Shown here: positions 48,528 to 56,651 of the stretch, in pieces
Numbering within the stretch: the first letter of the stretch is position 1
Layout of the letters: the number at the start of each line of letters is the position of its first letter
NCBI RefSeq assembly: GCF_000196875.2
Contig: NC_014532.2
Span: forward strand, 1,798,001-1,862,000
Length of the DNA: 64,000 bases
Origin: Halomonas elongata DSM 2581
GTDB lineage: Bacteria; Pseudomonadota; Gammaproteobacteria; Pseudomonadales; Halomonadaceae
Reading direction: 5' to 3'
Notes under the pieces: generated by a model
What the model was told of the DNA's origin: nothing
The model's input: the letters and a program-made list of their open reading frames with translations, nothing else
The model's database searches: none
Translations under genes and position numbers: made by a program

Positions 48528-49706
48528 ATGAACGACATCTCGCCACGGGCTGCGCCGGCATGGAGCGCGGTCTTCTCGATGACGCTGGGTGTTTTCGGAT
48601 TGGTCACGGCGGAGTTTCTGCCGGTGAGCCTGTTGACGCCCATGGCATCGGATCTCGATATCAGCGAAGGCATGGCCGGCCAAACGGTAACGGCAACGGC
48701 CGCGATCGCTCTGGTAACCAGCCTGCTGATCACGGCGGCAACCCGGAGGATCGACCGCCGGTATGTTCTGCTGGGATTCTCGACGTTGCTGATAGTCTCG
48801 AATCTCCTGGTGGCACTGGCGCCGAACATGCCGCTTCTGTTGCTTGGTCGCGTGCTGCTGGGCATCGCCCTGGGCGGTTTCTGGACCATGTCGGCGGCCA
48901 CGGTGATGCGGCTGGTGCCCGAGGAAAGCGTGCCACGCGCGCTCTCGATGATTTTCAGCGGTGTGTCGGTGGCCACTATCGTCGCTGCGCCCATGGGCAG
49001 CTTCTTCGGCGATATCATAGGCTGGCGAAATGTCTTTCTGATTGCCGCACTGTTTGGCGTGCTGGCCTTGCTGGTGCAATTTGCCACCTTGCCACGCATG
49101 GCTCCGAATGCCCAGACGCGCCTGAAAACCCTGGTCGAGGTGCTGCGGCGCCCGATGGTTGGGCTCGGCATTCTGGCCGCCGCCATGATCTTTGCGGGCC
49201 ATTTCGCCTTCTTTACCTATATTCGTCCCTTCCTCGAAACCGTCACTCGCGTCGACGTGAATGGTATATCCAGTATTTTGCTGGGATTTGGCCTGGCCAA
49301 CTTCCTGGGAACTTTCCTGGGAGGCTTCATGCTCGAACGCAATATGCGTTTCACGCAGATCGTCATGCCGGCGACGATGGGAATCCTTGGCCTGGGACTA
49401 TCGGGCGTCGGCGGCATTCCCATGGCCGATGCACTGATGGTGGCGCTCTGGGGCATGGCATTCGGCACCGTTCCTGTCGCGTGGTCCACCTGGCTGACCC
49501 GCACGGTGCCTGATGAAGCTGAAAGCGCTGGCGGTCTGCTGGTGGCAGCGATCCAGTTCGCGATCGCCAGTGGCGCGGCCGTCGGCGGCCTGGTCTTCGA
49601 TACCAGTGGTGCCATCGGAGTCTTTGCGGTGAGTGGCGTCGTGCTGCTGATGGCAGCACTGCTCATCCTGTTCGGTGTCAGGGCCCAGGCAGCCATTCCG
49701 ACCTGA
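48528..49706 (+). CDS. MFS exporter, NepI-like (purine ribonucleoside efflux)
   Basis: 392 residues, 12 transmembrane segments. AEFLPVSLLTPMASDLDISEGMAGQTVTAT near the N-terminus, RVLLGIALGGFWTMSAATVMRLVPEESVPRALSMIF in the middle and VPVAWSTWLTRTVPDEAESAGG towards the end align closely with E. coli NepI, which exports inosine and guanosine. ACAGGAG precedes the ATG. A drug or sugar efflux substrate is the alternative. A good terminator follows. Confidence 0.8.
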   Translation: MNDISPRAAPAWSAVFSMTLGVFGLVTAEFLPVSLLTPMASDLDISEGMAGQTVTATAAIALVTSLLITAATRRIDRRYVLLGFSTLLIVSNLLVALAPNMPLLLLGRVLLGIALGGFWTMSAATVMRLVPEESVPRALSMIFSGVSVATIVAAPMGSFFGDIIGWRNVFLIAALFGVLALLVQFATLPRMAPNAQTRLKTLVEVLRRPMVGLGILAAAMIFAGHFAFFTYIRPFLETVTRVDVNGISSILLGFGLANFLGTFLGGFMLERNMRFTQIVMPATMGILGLGLSGVGGIPMADALMVALWGMAFGTVPVAWSTWLTRTVPDEAESAGGLLVAAIQFAIASGAAVGGLVFDTSGAIGVFAVSGVVLLMAALLILFGVRAQAAIPT

Positions 49707-49730
49707 TCGATACCATCAATGCGTGTCTGG

Positions 49731-49757
49731 GGGCGCCATCATGGCGCCCTTCTTTTG
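49731..49757 (+). terminator. Intrinsic terminator of the NepI-like gene
   Basis: Stem GGGCGCC/GGCGCCC with loop ATCAT, followed by TTCTTTTG, 25 bases after the stop. Confidence 0.8.
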
Positions 49758-49954
49758 TTTGTCATCAAGTTCTTCTTGTTCACATTTTCTGATCGTCCAG
49801 CCCCTGGACATGCCTCGTCGGGCTGATCCTGTTCGGGGGATAGTTCCCTCTATCATGCTGGTTCGGGCCATCATCGTGGACAGCGGGAAGCCGGCTCCTT
49901 ATCATCCCAGCAGCTCATCATCTCGTTCACGTCAGTTCAAAGGACACCCACGAT

Positions 49955-50794
49955 ATGCCGAATCGCCCAATGTTGATGTTATCGCTCTTCGGGTCAATGG
50001 CATTACTCGGGGGCTGCGCCCAACTGTCTTCACAGCAGCAGGAGCCGCCGCCGCCAGTGACGGCAGCACAGTTCGAGTCAGGGATCCAGCGTCTGGAGAG
50101 CAATCTTGCCGCCCGTTGCGAGAACCAGTCGCAGCTGCTGTCGATGCAGCGTATGGAACAGCGGACGCTGACTGCCGATGTGCGCGAGGTGGGCAGCTTG
50201 TTGCGAGGCCTGCGCGGCGATATCGCGGCCCTTGATGACAACGATGACAAGCAGGCGACCCAGGTCGTCACCGAGTGCCTGGCAGCCGATGACAGGCTGG
50301 CCAACAAGGAACTCCTGGGCCGCAGCGAATGGATCGGGCTGCCGAACGTCGGCACCTACTTGCAGGCACGGGTGGATTCCGGTGCGGATACCTCATCGCT
50401 CAGCGCCAGGGAAATCACCAGCTTCGAACGGGATGGCGAAGACTGGGTACGCTTCAAGCTTGGCCTCGATGACGATGACAGCGCCGTCGACACAATTCGC
50501 GACAGCTGGGTCGAGGCGCCGGTGGAGCGTCGTGTGCGAATCGAGCAGGCAACCGGGGAGGAATCCCGCCCGGTCATCAAGCTGCTGATGACCCTGGGCC
50601 CGATCCGTGAAACAGTTGAGTTCACGCTGACGGATCGCGCTCATCTCGATTATCCGGTTCTGCTCGGGCGTCATTTCCTGATGGACATTGCCATCATCGA
50701 TGTTGCCGAAGACTTTCTCCATGGGCGGCCCGATTTCCCCCGTGGATCCGAGTCGTCGGACGACGCCGACCAGACAGAAGACGAAACACCCTGA
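49955..50794 (+). CDS. Lipoprotein retropepsin-like aspartic protease (Zn_protease/DUF785 family)
   Basis: 279 residues. A lipoprotein signal ends LLGGC with Cys21 as the lipid site, so it is predicted in the periplasm, anchored to a membrane. A helical linker (about 35-110) precedes the retropepsin domain, whose single DSGA motif (Asp141) in QARVDSGADTSSLSA implies that a homodimer forms the active site. LLGRHFLMD near residue 240 is the second family motif. Similar proteins are often annotated as ATP-dependent zinc proteases, a name not supported by the fold. AAAGGA precedes the ATG. First gene of a three-gene set with an inactive transglutaminase/7TM protein and an ATP-grasp ligase. Confidence 0.82.
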   Translation: MPNRPMLMLSLFGSMALLGGCAQLSSQQQEPPPPVTAAQFESGIQRLESNLAARCENQSQLLSMQRMEQRTLTADVREVGSLLRGLRGDIAALDDNDDKQATQVVTECLAADDRLANKELLGRSEWIGLPNVGTYLQARVDSGADTSSLSAREITSFERDGEDWVRFKLGLDDDDSAVDTIRDSWVEAPVERRVRIEQATGEESRPVIKLLMTLGPIRETVEFTLTDRAHLDYPVLLGRHFLMDIAIIDVAEDFLHGRPDFPRGSESSDDADQTEDETP

Positions 50795-50835
50795 TATACG
50801 GATGTATTTCACCCTGATTCTCCAAGGAAGTTGAG

Positions 50836-52347
50836 ATGTCCCGACTGCCCTTCTATCTGATCGTTGCCCTGTTGCTGGTCGCCGGCATCGGCTTGAGCAT
50901 TCACCGCCATGTCCAGTTCGAGGTGCCCTGGACGCCGGGCGAGCAGCGGCAAGTCTGGGAAATCGAGGCTCAGGTCAACTTCCTTGCCGATGGTGGTCCC
51001 GCCAAGGTGGAAATGGCACTGCCCTCCACTCAGCAAGGCTTCCGTGTGCTGACCGAACACACGGCGTCACCGGGCTATGGTCTTTCCTTTCTCGAGGAGA
51101 ACGGCAGCCGTCGCGCCCTCTGGTCTATCCGCGATGCTACCGGCAATCAGCAACTCTATTACAGCAGCCGCATCCAGGTAGCTCCCCAGGCTCGCGCATC
51201 CGAGACGCCGCCTCCTTCACCGAAACCCGATGTCGTCTGGGAGCGCCCCTACGATACGGCGGCCTCCCAGGTCATCGACCGTGCCTGGTCGCGCAGTGCC
51301 GACCCCTTCACCTTCACCCGCGAGCTGATTCGCGAGTTCAGCGAACAGCGTCAGGGCGAGAACGCCCGCTTGTTGCTGACCCAGTTCGATCGCGTGCCAC
51401 TGGTGGTTCGGCTGCTCAATCAGGCCGGTATCGCAGCACGCGAGGTCAGCGGCTTGATGCTCGAGGATGGGCGACGCCGACAGAGCCTGACCCCCTGGAT
51501 CCAGGTCTACGACGGAGATGAGCAGTCGCTCTTCAACCCGACCACCGGCGAACAGGGACGCCCCGAGAATCTTCTGCTATGGGAGAACGCCGGCAAGTCG
51601 GTGCTCGAGGTTCAGGGCGGCACCAACTCCCAGGTCTACTTTTCCATGCTGTCGCGCAACCAGCCCGCCGGGGCCGCCGTGCGCAGCCGCATGGCCGAGG
51701 CATCCGACACCATCCTCAACTTCTCGATCCACAGCCTGCCTCTCGAGGAACAGGCGCTGTTCCAGACGATTCTGCTGATTCCCATCGGCGCGCTGGTCGT
51801 GGTCCTGCTGCGAGTGCTGGTCGGCATCAAGACCTCGGGGACCTTCATGCCGGTGCTGATCGCCCTGGCCTTCATCCAGACCACCCTGGCCACCGGCCTG
51901 ATCGGCTTTTTGCTGGTGGTGGCCGTGGGCCTGGTGATCCGCAATTACCTGTCCTACCTTAACTTGCTGCTGGTGGCGAGGGTCACGGCGGTCATCATCA
52001 CGGTGATCGCCATCATCTCGCTGTTCTCGGTACTGTCCTATCGCATCGGTCTCAACGCTGGCCTGACCATCACCTTCTTCCCGATGATCATCCTCTCCTG
52101 GACCATCGAGCGCATGTCGATCCTCTGGGAAGAGGAAGGCCCCAAGGAGGTCCTGATCCAGGGCGGCGGCAGCCTGCTGACCGCGGTACTGGCCTATCTG
52201 GCCATGAACAATCCCTGGATTCGCCATATCACCTTCAACTTCCTCGGCGTGCAGCTGATCCTGATGGCGTTGATCCTGATGCTCGGCAACTACACCGGCT
52301 ATCGTCTGCTGGAGCTGCGTCGTTTCAAGCCGGTCACGGAGGACTGA
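50836..52347 (+). CDS. Inactive transglutaminase-domain seven-TM protein
   Basis: 503 residues. One N-terminal transmembrane helix (FYLIVALLLVAGIGLSI) is followed by a periplasmic region to about residue 300 with a transglutaminase-like core. The catalytic residues are lost: there is no Cys before VVRLLNQAGIAAREVSG, the His position reads TPWIQVY, and the usual DPT reads NPT. Seven hydrophobic helices fill the rest (TILLIPIGALVVVLLRVLVG onward). The pattern is the Transglut_i_TM / 7TM_transglut pair. AAGGAAG precedes the ATG. The ATP-grasp gene begins 4 bases after its stop. It probably passes or senses a peptide across the membrane; that is inference. Confidence 0.82.
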   Translation: MSRLPFYLIVALLLVAGIGLSIHRHVQFEVPWTPGEQRQVWEIEAQVNFLADGGPAKVEMALPSTQQGFRVLTEHTASPGYGLSFLEENGSRRALWSIRDATGNQQLYYSSRIQVAPQARASETPPPSPKPDVVWERPYDTAASQVIDRAWSRSADPFTFTRELIREFSEQRQGENARLLLTQFDRVPLVVRLLNQAGIAAREVSGLMLEDGRRRQSLTPWIQVYDGDEQSLFNPTTGEQGRPENLLLWENAGKSVLEVQGGTNSQVYFSMLSRNQPAGAAVRSRMAEASDTILNFSIHSLPLEEQALFQTILLIPIGALVVVLLRVLVGIKTSGTFMPVLIALAFIQTTLATGLIGFLLVVAVGLVIRNYLSYLNLLLVARVTAVIITVIAIISLFSVLSYRIGLNAGLTITFFPMIILSWTIERMSILWEEEGPKEVLIQGGGSLLTAVLAYLAMNNPWIRHITFNFLGVQLILMALILMLGNYTGYRLLELRRFKPVTED

Positions 52348-52351
52348 GTCG

Positions 52352-53344
52352 ATGTGGACGACCCCCGGCAAGCTGCGCGCCAAGGGCATCATCGGCATGA
52401 ACCGGCGCAACATTCGCTATATCGGCCGCTACAACGACCGGCGGCTCTATCCGCTGGTCGATGACAAGCTCCAGACCAAGCTGCTCGCCCAGCGCTACGA
52501 CATCACCACCCCTGCCCTGATCGGCACGGTGTCGACCCAGTTCGGCGTCAAGCATATCCGCGACATGCTCGACGGCCACAGCGGGTTCGTCATCAAGCCG
52601 GCCAAGGGCAGTGGCGGCAAGGGCATCCTGGTCATCGAGCGCGTCGAGGGCCAGCATTACATCAAGCCCAGTGGCGCCCACCTGACGCTCAAGGATGTCG
52701 AGCGACATGTCTCCAACATCCTCTCCGGACTCTACTCGCTGGGTGGGTCCCCGGATGTGGCGATCATCGAAGGGCTGATCAACTTCGACGAGACCTTCAA
52801 CGAGTACACTTACGAAGGTGTGCCGGATATTCGTGTCATCGTCTTCAAGGGCTATCCGGTCATGGCCATGATGCGGCTTTCCACTGCCGCCTCGGATGGC
52901 AAGGCCAACCTGCACCAGGGGGCGGTGGGCGTCGGCATCGACATCGCTTCAGGCCAGGCGATACGCGGCGTGCAATTCGACCGCTCGCGTCACGACCATC
53001 CCGATACCGGACATGAACTGGCCAGCCTGAGGATCGCCAACTGGCACACCTTGCTGAAGCTGGCGGCAAGTTGCTATGAAATGACGTCGCTGGGATATCT
53101 CGGTACCGACATGGTGCTGGATCGCGATCATGGCCCCATGTTGCTGGAGCTCAACGCGCGCCCCGGCCTGGCCATCCAGATGGCCAACGGTGAAGGCCTG
53201 CGCAACCGCTTGGATCTCATCGAGCAGCAGCCCGGCGGGCTCGACGTCGAACAACGGGTGGACTTTGCCCAGCAGCACTTTGCCCGACGCAGCGAGCTCG
53301 ACGCCGTCCGCGCGGCGGCATCGGCACAAACGGCGTCGGCGTGA
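52352..53344 (+). CDS. Alpha-L-glutamate ligase-like ATP-grasp protein (RimK-related)
   Basis: 330 residues, cytosolic. The ATP loop GFVIKPAKGSGGKGILVI (about residues 76-93) and the magnesium-binding LLELNARPGLAIQMANGEG near residue 265 are the ATP-grasp hallmarks, and the N-terminal GMNRRNIRYIGRYNDRRLYPLVDDK is characteristic of this subgroup. ATP-grasp ligases join a carboxylate to an amine through an acyl-phosphate; relatives add Glu to peptides or proteins. The acceptor and amino acid here are unknown. GGAGG lies before the ATG and the start is 4 bases after the 7TM gene, so the three genes are one operon. Confidence 0.83.
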   Translation: MWTTPGKLRAKGIIGMNRRNIRYIGRYNDRRLYPLVDDKLQTKLLAQRYDITTPALIGTVSTQFGVKHIRDMLDGHSGFVIKPAKGSGGKGILVIERVEGQHYIKPSGAHLTLKDVERHVSNILSGLYSLGGSPDVAIIEGLINFDETFNEYTYEGVPDIRVIVFKGYPVMAMMRLSTAASDGKANLHQGAVGVGIDIASGQAIRGVQFDRSRHDHPDTGHELASLRIANWHTLLKLAASCYEMTSLGYLGTDMVLDRDHGPMLLELNARPGLAIQMANGEGLRNRLDLIEQQPGGLDVEQRVDFAQQHFARRSELDAVRAAASAQTASA

Positions 53345-53414
53345 CGCGGCTTCGCGGGATGCCTGGCGATGGCGGTGTGCGGCGCGTAGAATGGGCCATC
53401 CACCCCGAAACCGC

Positions 53415-53876
53415 ATGGCCAGCATGACCGATTCACGAGCCTTGATGGACCAGGCAGAGCGACAATGCCGTCGCCGCGGCGTCCGCTTCACGCCCATTCG
53501 CCAGCGAGTGCTGCAGATGATCGCCGACACGCGTGGCGGGCTGAAGGCCTATGATCTTCTCGATCGCCTCGCCACCGAGCATGCCTCGGCCAGGCCGCCC
53601 ACGGTATATCGCGCTCTGGAGTTCCTCATCGATCAGGGCCTGGTGCATCGCATCGAGTCGCTCAATGCCTATGTGGCCTGCCCGTGTCCCGAGCATGCCC
53701 ACGGCTTCCAACTGCTGATCTGTCGCGACTGCGGCCGGGTCGAGGAACTGCACCTCGACGATATCAATGAGCAGTTGGGACAGCGCGCCCACGAACTGGG
53801 ATTCACGGTACAGCGCCAGACCATCGAACTGCTGGGCCGTTGCGAGGCCTGCCACGCGGTCCCCCAGACGTCCTGA
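53415..53876 (+). CDS. zur: Fur-family metalloregulator, probably Zur
   Basis: 153 residues. N-terminal winged helix (RGVRFTPIRQRVLQMIAD, RPPTVYRALEFLIDQGLVHRIES) and a C-terminal metal domain with a structural zinc site made of LICRDCGRVEEL and RCEACH. ACPCPEHAHGF carries further Cys/His residues. The spacing fits Zur better than Fur (no HHHDH). No Shine-Dalgarno site stands out; an ATG at 53424 is an alternative. The next gene, hisI, encodes a zinc enzyme, in line with a zinc-related neighbourhood. Confidence 0.78.
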   Translation: MASMTDSRALMDQAERQCRRRGVRFTPIRQRVLQMIADTRGGLKAYDLLDRLATEHASARPPTVYRALEFLIDQGLVHRIESLNAYVACPCPEHAHGFQLLICRDCGRVEELHLDDINEQLGQRAHELGFTVQRQTIELLGRCEACHAVPQTS

Positions 53877-53892
53877 GCCAGCCGGAGCCCCC

Positions 53893-54342
53893 ATGTCAGA
53901 TGTCTTGAAAGCGCTGGAAGGCGCCGCCCTCGATACACGTCGCCCGCTCGACGAAATCCTCGATGCCGTCCGCTTCAACGAGGCCGGCCTGATACCCGCC
54001 ATCGCCCAGCAGCATGATTCCGGCGAGGTGCTGATGATGGCCTGGATGAATCGCGAGACGCTGGAAGAAACCCTGCGGACTGGGCGCGTCTGCTACTGGT
54101 CGCGCTCACGGGGCAAACCCTGGCGCAAGGGGGAATCCTCCGGGCAACAGCAGCATCTGCAAGCGGCAAGCCTCGATTGCGACGGCGACACCCTGCTGCT
54201 GCAGGTCGACCAGACCGGGCCGGCCTGCCACACCGGGCGGCGTAGCTGCTTCTACGTGACGCTCGACGCAGACGAGGCCCGTATCACCAGCGAGCCGATG
54301 ATCGACCCACGAACCCTGTATGGCGACAAGACGCCCCACTGA
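53893..54342 (+). CDS. hisI: Phosphoribosyl-AMP cyclohydrolase
   Basis: 149 residues, single-domain HisI without the HisE part. It opens the purine ring of PR-AMP in histidine synthesis. The zinc cysteines are in [17 protein letters not shown] and RSCF, all conserved; [12 protein letters not shown] and [17 protein letters not shown] are typical. GGAG lies 5 bases before the ATG at 53893. No other his gene is adjacent. Free-standing HisI paralogues occur in Zur-linked sets in some bacteria, so this may be a second copy. Confidence 0.88.
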   Translation: MSDVLKALEGAALDTRRPLDEILDAVRFNEAGLIPAIAQQHDSGEVLMMAWMNRETLEETLRTGRVCYWSRSRGKPWRKGESSGQQQHLQAASLDCDGDTLLLQVDQTGPACHTGRRSCFYVTLDADEARITSEPMIDPRTLYGDKTPH

Positions 54343-54346
54343 GGCC

Positions 54347-54652
54347 ATGCGCGCCCTCGCCCGCGGCCTGCGTGCCGGCCTCGCCTTCATCATGATCGGC
54401 CTGGTGCGTCTCTATCAGTGGCTGATCAGCCCCCTGCTCGGCCCGCGTTGCCGTTACTGGCCAAGCTGCTCCCAGTACACCGTCGAGGCGCTGCGCGTCC
54501 ATGGCCCACTGCGCGGCGGCTGGTTGGCGACTCGGCGCATTCTGCGTTGCCATCCGGGCGCTGCGGGCGGCATCGACCCGGTCCCCGGCGGCCCCAGCGA
54601 GCGGCTGTGTCAGGAAGATCCCGAGCTGGATGACGACTTCCACTGCCGATAG
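54347..54652 (+). CDS. yidD: Membrane protein insertion efficiency factor YidD
   Basis: 101 residues. [31 protein letters not shown] is the YidD hallmark; an amphipathic N-terminal helix and three cysteines are as usual. YidD assists YidC-mediated insertion. It is normally next to rnpA and oxaA, so this location, after hisI, is unusual. The ATG at 54347 has GAGG just upstream; another in-frame ATG at 54320 would overlap hisI. Confidence 0.85.
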   Translation: MRALARGLRAGLAFIMIGLVRLYQWLISPLLGPRCRYWPSCSQYTVEALRVHGPLRGGWLATRRILRCHPGAAGGIDPVPGGPSERLCQEDPELDDDFHCR

Positions 54653-54746
54653 TGGAAGCCCTCTGCTGCCTGCGCTTGAGCCGCCAAATGATTATCGCGT
54701 CAAGAAAATGATGATAGGCGCAGGCTTTTCTTCAAAAACGCTTGAG

Positions 54747-55172
54747 TCACGCGACTTCCTGCTCGGCGACGCGATAGATGCGTTCGAGCATGGCATTCAG
54801 GCCGTTGCTGCGGGTCGGTGACAGATGCTTGTCGAGGCCGAGGTCCTTGAGGAAATGCGGGCTGGTGGCCCGGATGTCTGCCGGATGACGATCGTTGTAG
54901 ATGCGCATCAGCACCGCGATCAGCCCCGAGACGATGGCGGCATCCGATACGGCATCGAAATGCAGCGCCTCGCCGTCGCGGCGATGGTGCATCCAGACAT
55001 TCGACTGGCAGCCCTGGATCTTGAGCTCCTCGACCTTCCACTCTTCAGGAAAAGCCGGTAACTGCTTGCCCATGTCGATGATGTACTGGTAGCGATCCAT
55101 CCAGTTGTCGAACATCTCGAACTCTTCCAGCAATTCCTGCTGGGCCTGTTCGGCGGTGATCTCTGTGCTCAT
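54747..55172 (-). CDS. sufE: SufE-family cysteine desulfurase sulfur acceptor
   Basis: 141 residues. The sulfur-accepting Cys55 is in KIQGCQSNVWM; the surrounding ALHFDAVSDAAIVSGL and FLKDLGLDKHLSPTRSNGL are family features. It accepts persulfide from a SufS or CsdA desulfurase for Fe-S cluster assembly. AGGAG precedes the ATG. No sufBCDS genes are adjacent, so it may be a CsdE-type partner. Confidence 0.88.
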   Translation of the reverse strand: MSTEITAEQAQQELLEEFEMFDNWMDRYQYIIDMGKQLPAFPEEWKVEELKIQGCQSNVWMHHRRDGEALHFDAVSDAAIVSGLIAVLMRIYNDRHPADIRATSPHFLKDLGLDKHLSPTRSNGLNAMLERIYRVAEQEVA

Positions 55173-55199
55173 GAGGACTCCTGATAGCTTCTGGGCGTA

Positions 55200-56414
55200 T
55201 TATACCGGTTGCTCCCCTGCGTCGTCCGCCCCCTCTTCGTCTCGCGGCGTCAGACCGTGCAAGGCCTGCTGTCGATGCCATTCCTCGGCTTCGGCATGCA
55301 AGTAGCGGGCCGTGGTATCGAGCCGGGAGTGGCGCGCCGTCTCGGCGAGATAACGCAGCTCGATACCGGCCTGGGCCTGATGCGTCAGTGCCGTGTGCCG
55401 CAACCAGTGCGGCGTGGCGCGCCGCAACTGTGCCACCTCGCGCTCGGCTTCGCTGCCGAGTTGGCGTTCCAGGGCGATGGCCGCTTGCTCGAAGGTGGCC
55501 CGAATCAAGCGGTACAGGTGGTTGTCGCCCACACTGCGCCGTCCATCTAGCCCCCGCAGCAAAGGCGTCGGCTCCTCGGGTGACGGCTCCGGTGGAAGTC
55601 CCAGGGTGGCACGCCAATCGGCCAGTAATCGCATCATGTCCGGCGGCACGGGAATACGTGCGGTCTTGGCGCCCTTCCCCGTCACTCGCCACCACCAGCG
55701 GCCCTCGCGTCGTTCGAAGTCGTCCATCCGGGCGGCAGTCATCTCGCCGATTCGTGGTGCCAATAGATAGGCGAAGCCAAAGATCAGCCGCCGACGCGCC
55801 CAGATGAAACGCTCACGTTCGGAAGCCCGCTCCACCGGCGGCCGGTTCAGCCATTGCCAGAGCCAGTCCCACAGCGGTCGCTCCAGATAGCGCTCGATCG
55901 CGGTTTGCCGATTGTCCAGCCGTCGCCGCTTGTCACGCATCAGGCGAAACGGATTGTGGTCGAGCCATCCCGCCTCGACCAGCCAGGCACAGAGCCCCTG
56001 CAGAATAACCAGGCTCTGGCGCCGGCTCGCCGGTGACAAGGGGCCGCGGAATGGCCGCCAGCGCGGGTCCTGGCGCGATCGGGTCGGCCCGACCCAGCGT
56101 TCTCTCGGCATCGGGTCGCCGAGAAAGGCCTCGAAGGCATCGAGATGGTCGCGCCGCAACTCGGCCAGCGACATGCCCCGCTCGTCCAGCCACAGCAACA
56201 GGCGTTCGGCCTCGCGCCGATAGGCTCTCCGGGTATTCGGGCTGGCGCGATACTCCTCCAGCCACAGCGCCACCGCCTGAACATCGCTGGTAGCCGCGAT
56301 GCGCCCTGCCCCGCTGGTCAGGCTGCCGGCCGAGGCCATGACACCAGATTCGTAAAGAACCGCCCCGATCTCCGAGGCCACGGGATAGGCCGCTTGCGGC
56401 CGTTCTTCTTCCAT
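55200..56414 (-). CDS. Tyrosine recombinase (site-specific integrase)
   Basis: 404 residues. The catalytic set is complete: Arg221 in LAPRIGEM, a Lys in VTGKGAKTARIPV, His336 and Arg339 in PHWLRHTALTHQ, His in ARHSRLDTTARY, and nucleophile Tyr371 in RYLHAEAEEW. The N-terminal SAM-like core-binding domain (RASPNTRRAYRREAERLLLWLDERG) is also present. It strand-exchanges short DNA sites. No phage genes are nearby; the divergent neighbour is a KfrA-like protein, so this is a chromosomal or plasmid-derived module rather than a prophage. It is distinct from XerC/XerD by length and sequence. Confidence 0.88.
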   Translation of the reverse strand: MEEERPQAAYPVASEIGAVLYESGVMASAGSLTSGAGRIAATSDVQAVALWLEEYRASPNTRRAYRREAERLLLWLDERGMSLAELRRDHLDAFEAFLGDPMPRERWVGPTRSRQDPRWRPFRGPLSPASRRQSLVILQGLCAWLVEAGWLDHNPFRLMRDKRRRLDNRQTAIERYLERPLWDWLWQWLNRPPVERASERERFIWARRRLIFGFAYLLAPRIGEMTAARMDDFERREGRWWWRVTGKGAKTARIPVPPDMMRLLADWRATLGLPPEPSPEEPTPLLRGLDGRRSVGDNHLYRLIRATFEQAAIALERQLGSEAEREVAQLRRATPHWLRHTALTHQAQAGIELRYLAETARHSRLDTTARYLHAEAEEWHRQQALHGLTPRDEEGADDAGEQPV

Positions 56415-56483
56415 CTGGACTCCTTCGTGTCATCCGTGGCGCCTTGCTTGGCCACCGGGTCCCAGTGTCGCTCTGTAAGCCTA

Positions 56484-56517
56484 TATAATCAAGATAAGCC
56501 GCGTAATCTTGATTATA
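56484..56517. promoter_or_regulatory. 12-10-12 inverted repeat between recombinase and KfrA-like gene
   Basis: TATAATCAAGAT and its exact complement ATCTTGATTATA flank a 10-base GC-rich spacer AAGCCGCGTA, in an otherwise AT-rich intergenic region. Each arm contains TATAAT, so it may overlap divergent promoters. Its size resembles a tyrosine-recombinase core site or a KfrA-type operator. A further imperfect repeat (ATTATCCATAAT, 56543-56554) lies downstream. Confidence 0.6.
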
Positions 56518-56651
56518 GGGTGAATAAAATAAATAAAATTACATTATCCATAATACGTAATAAGCTTTATCTTCGCTCCGGAAGGCGCTACCCTGCGCTC
56601 ATTGATCGGGCTGGCATGCCGCACCGATACCCCTGTGACGAGGAGAACCCC

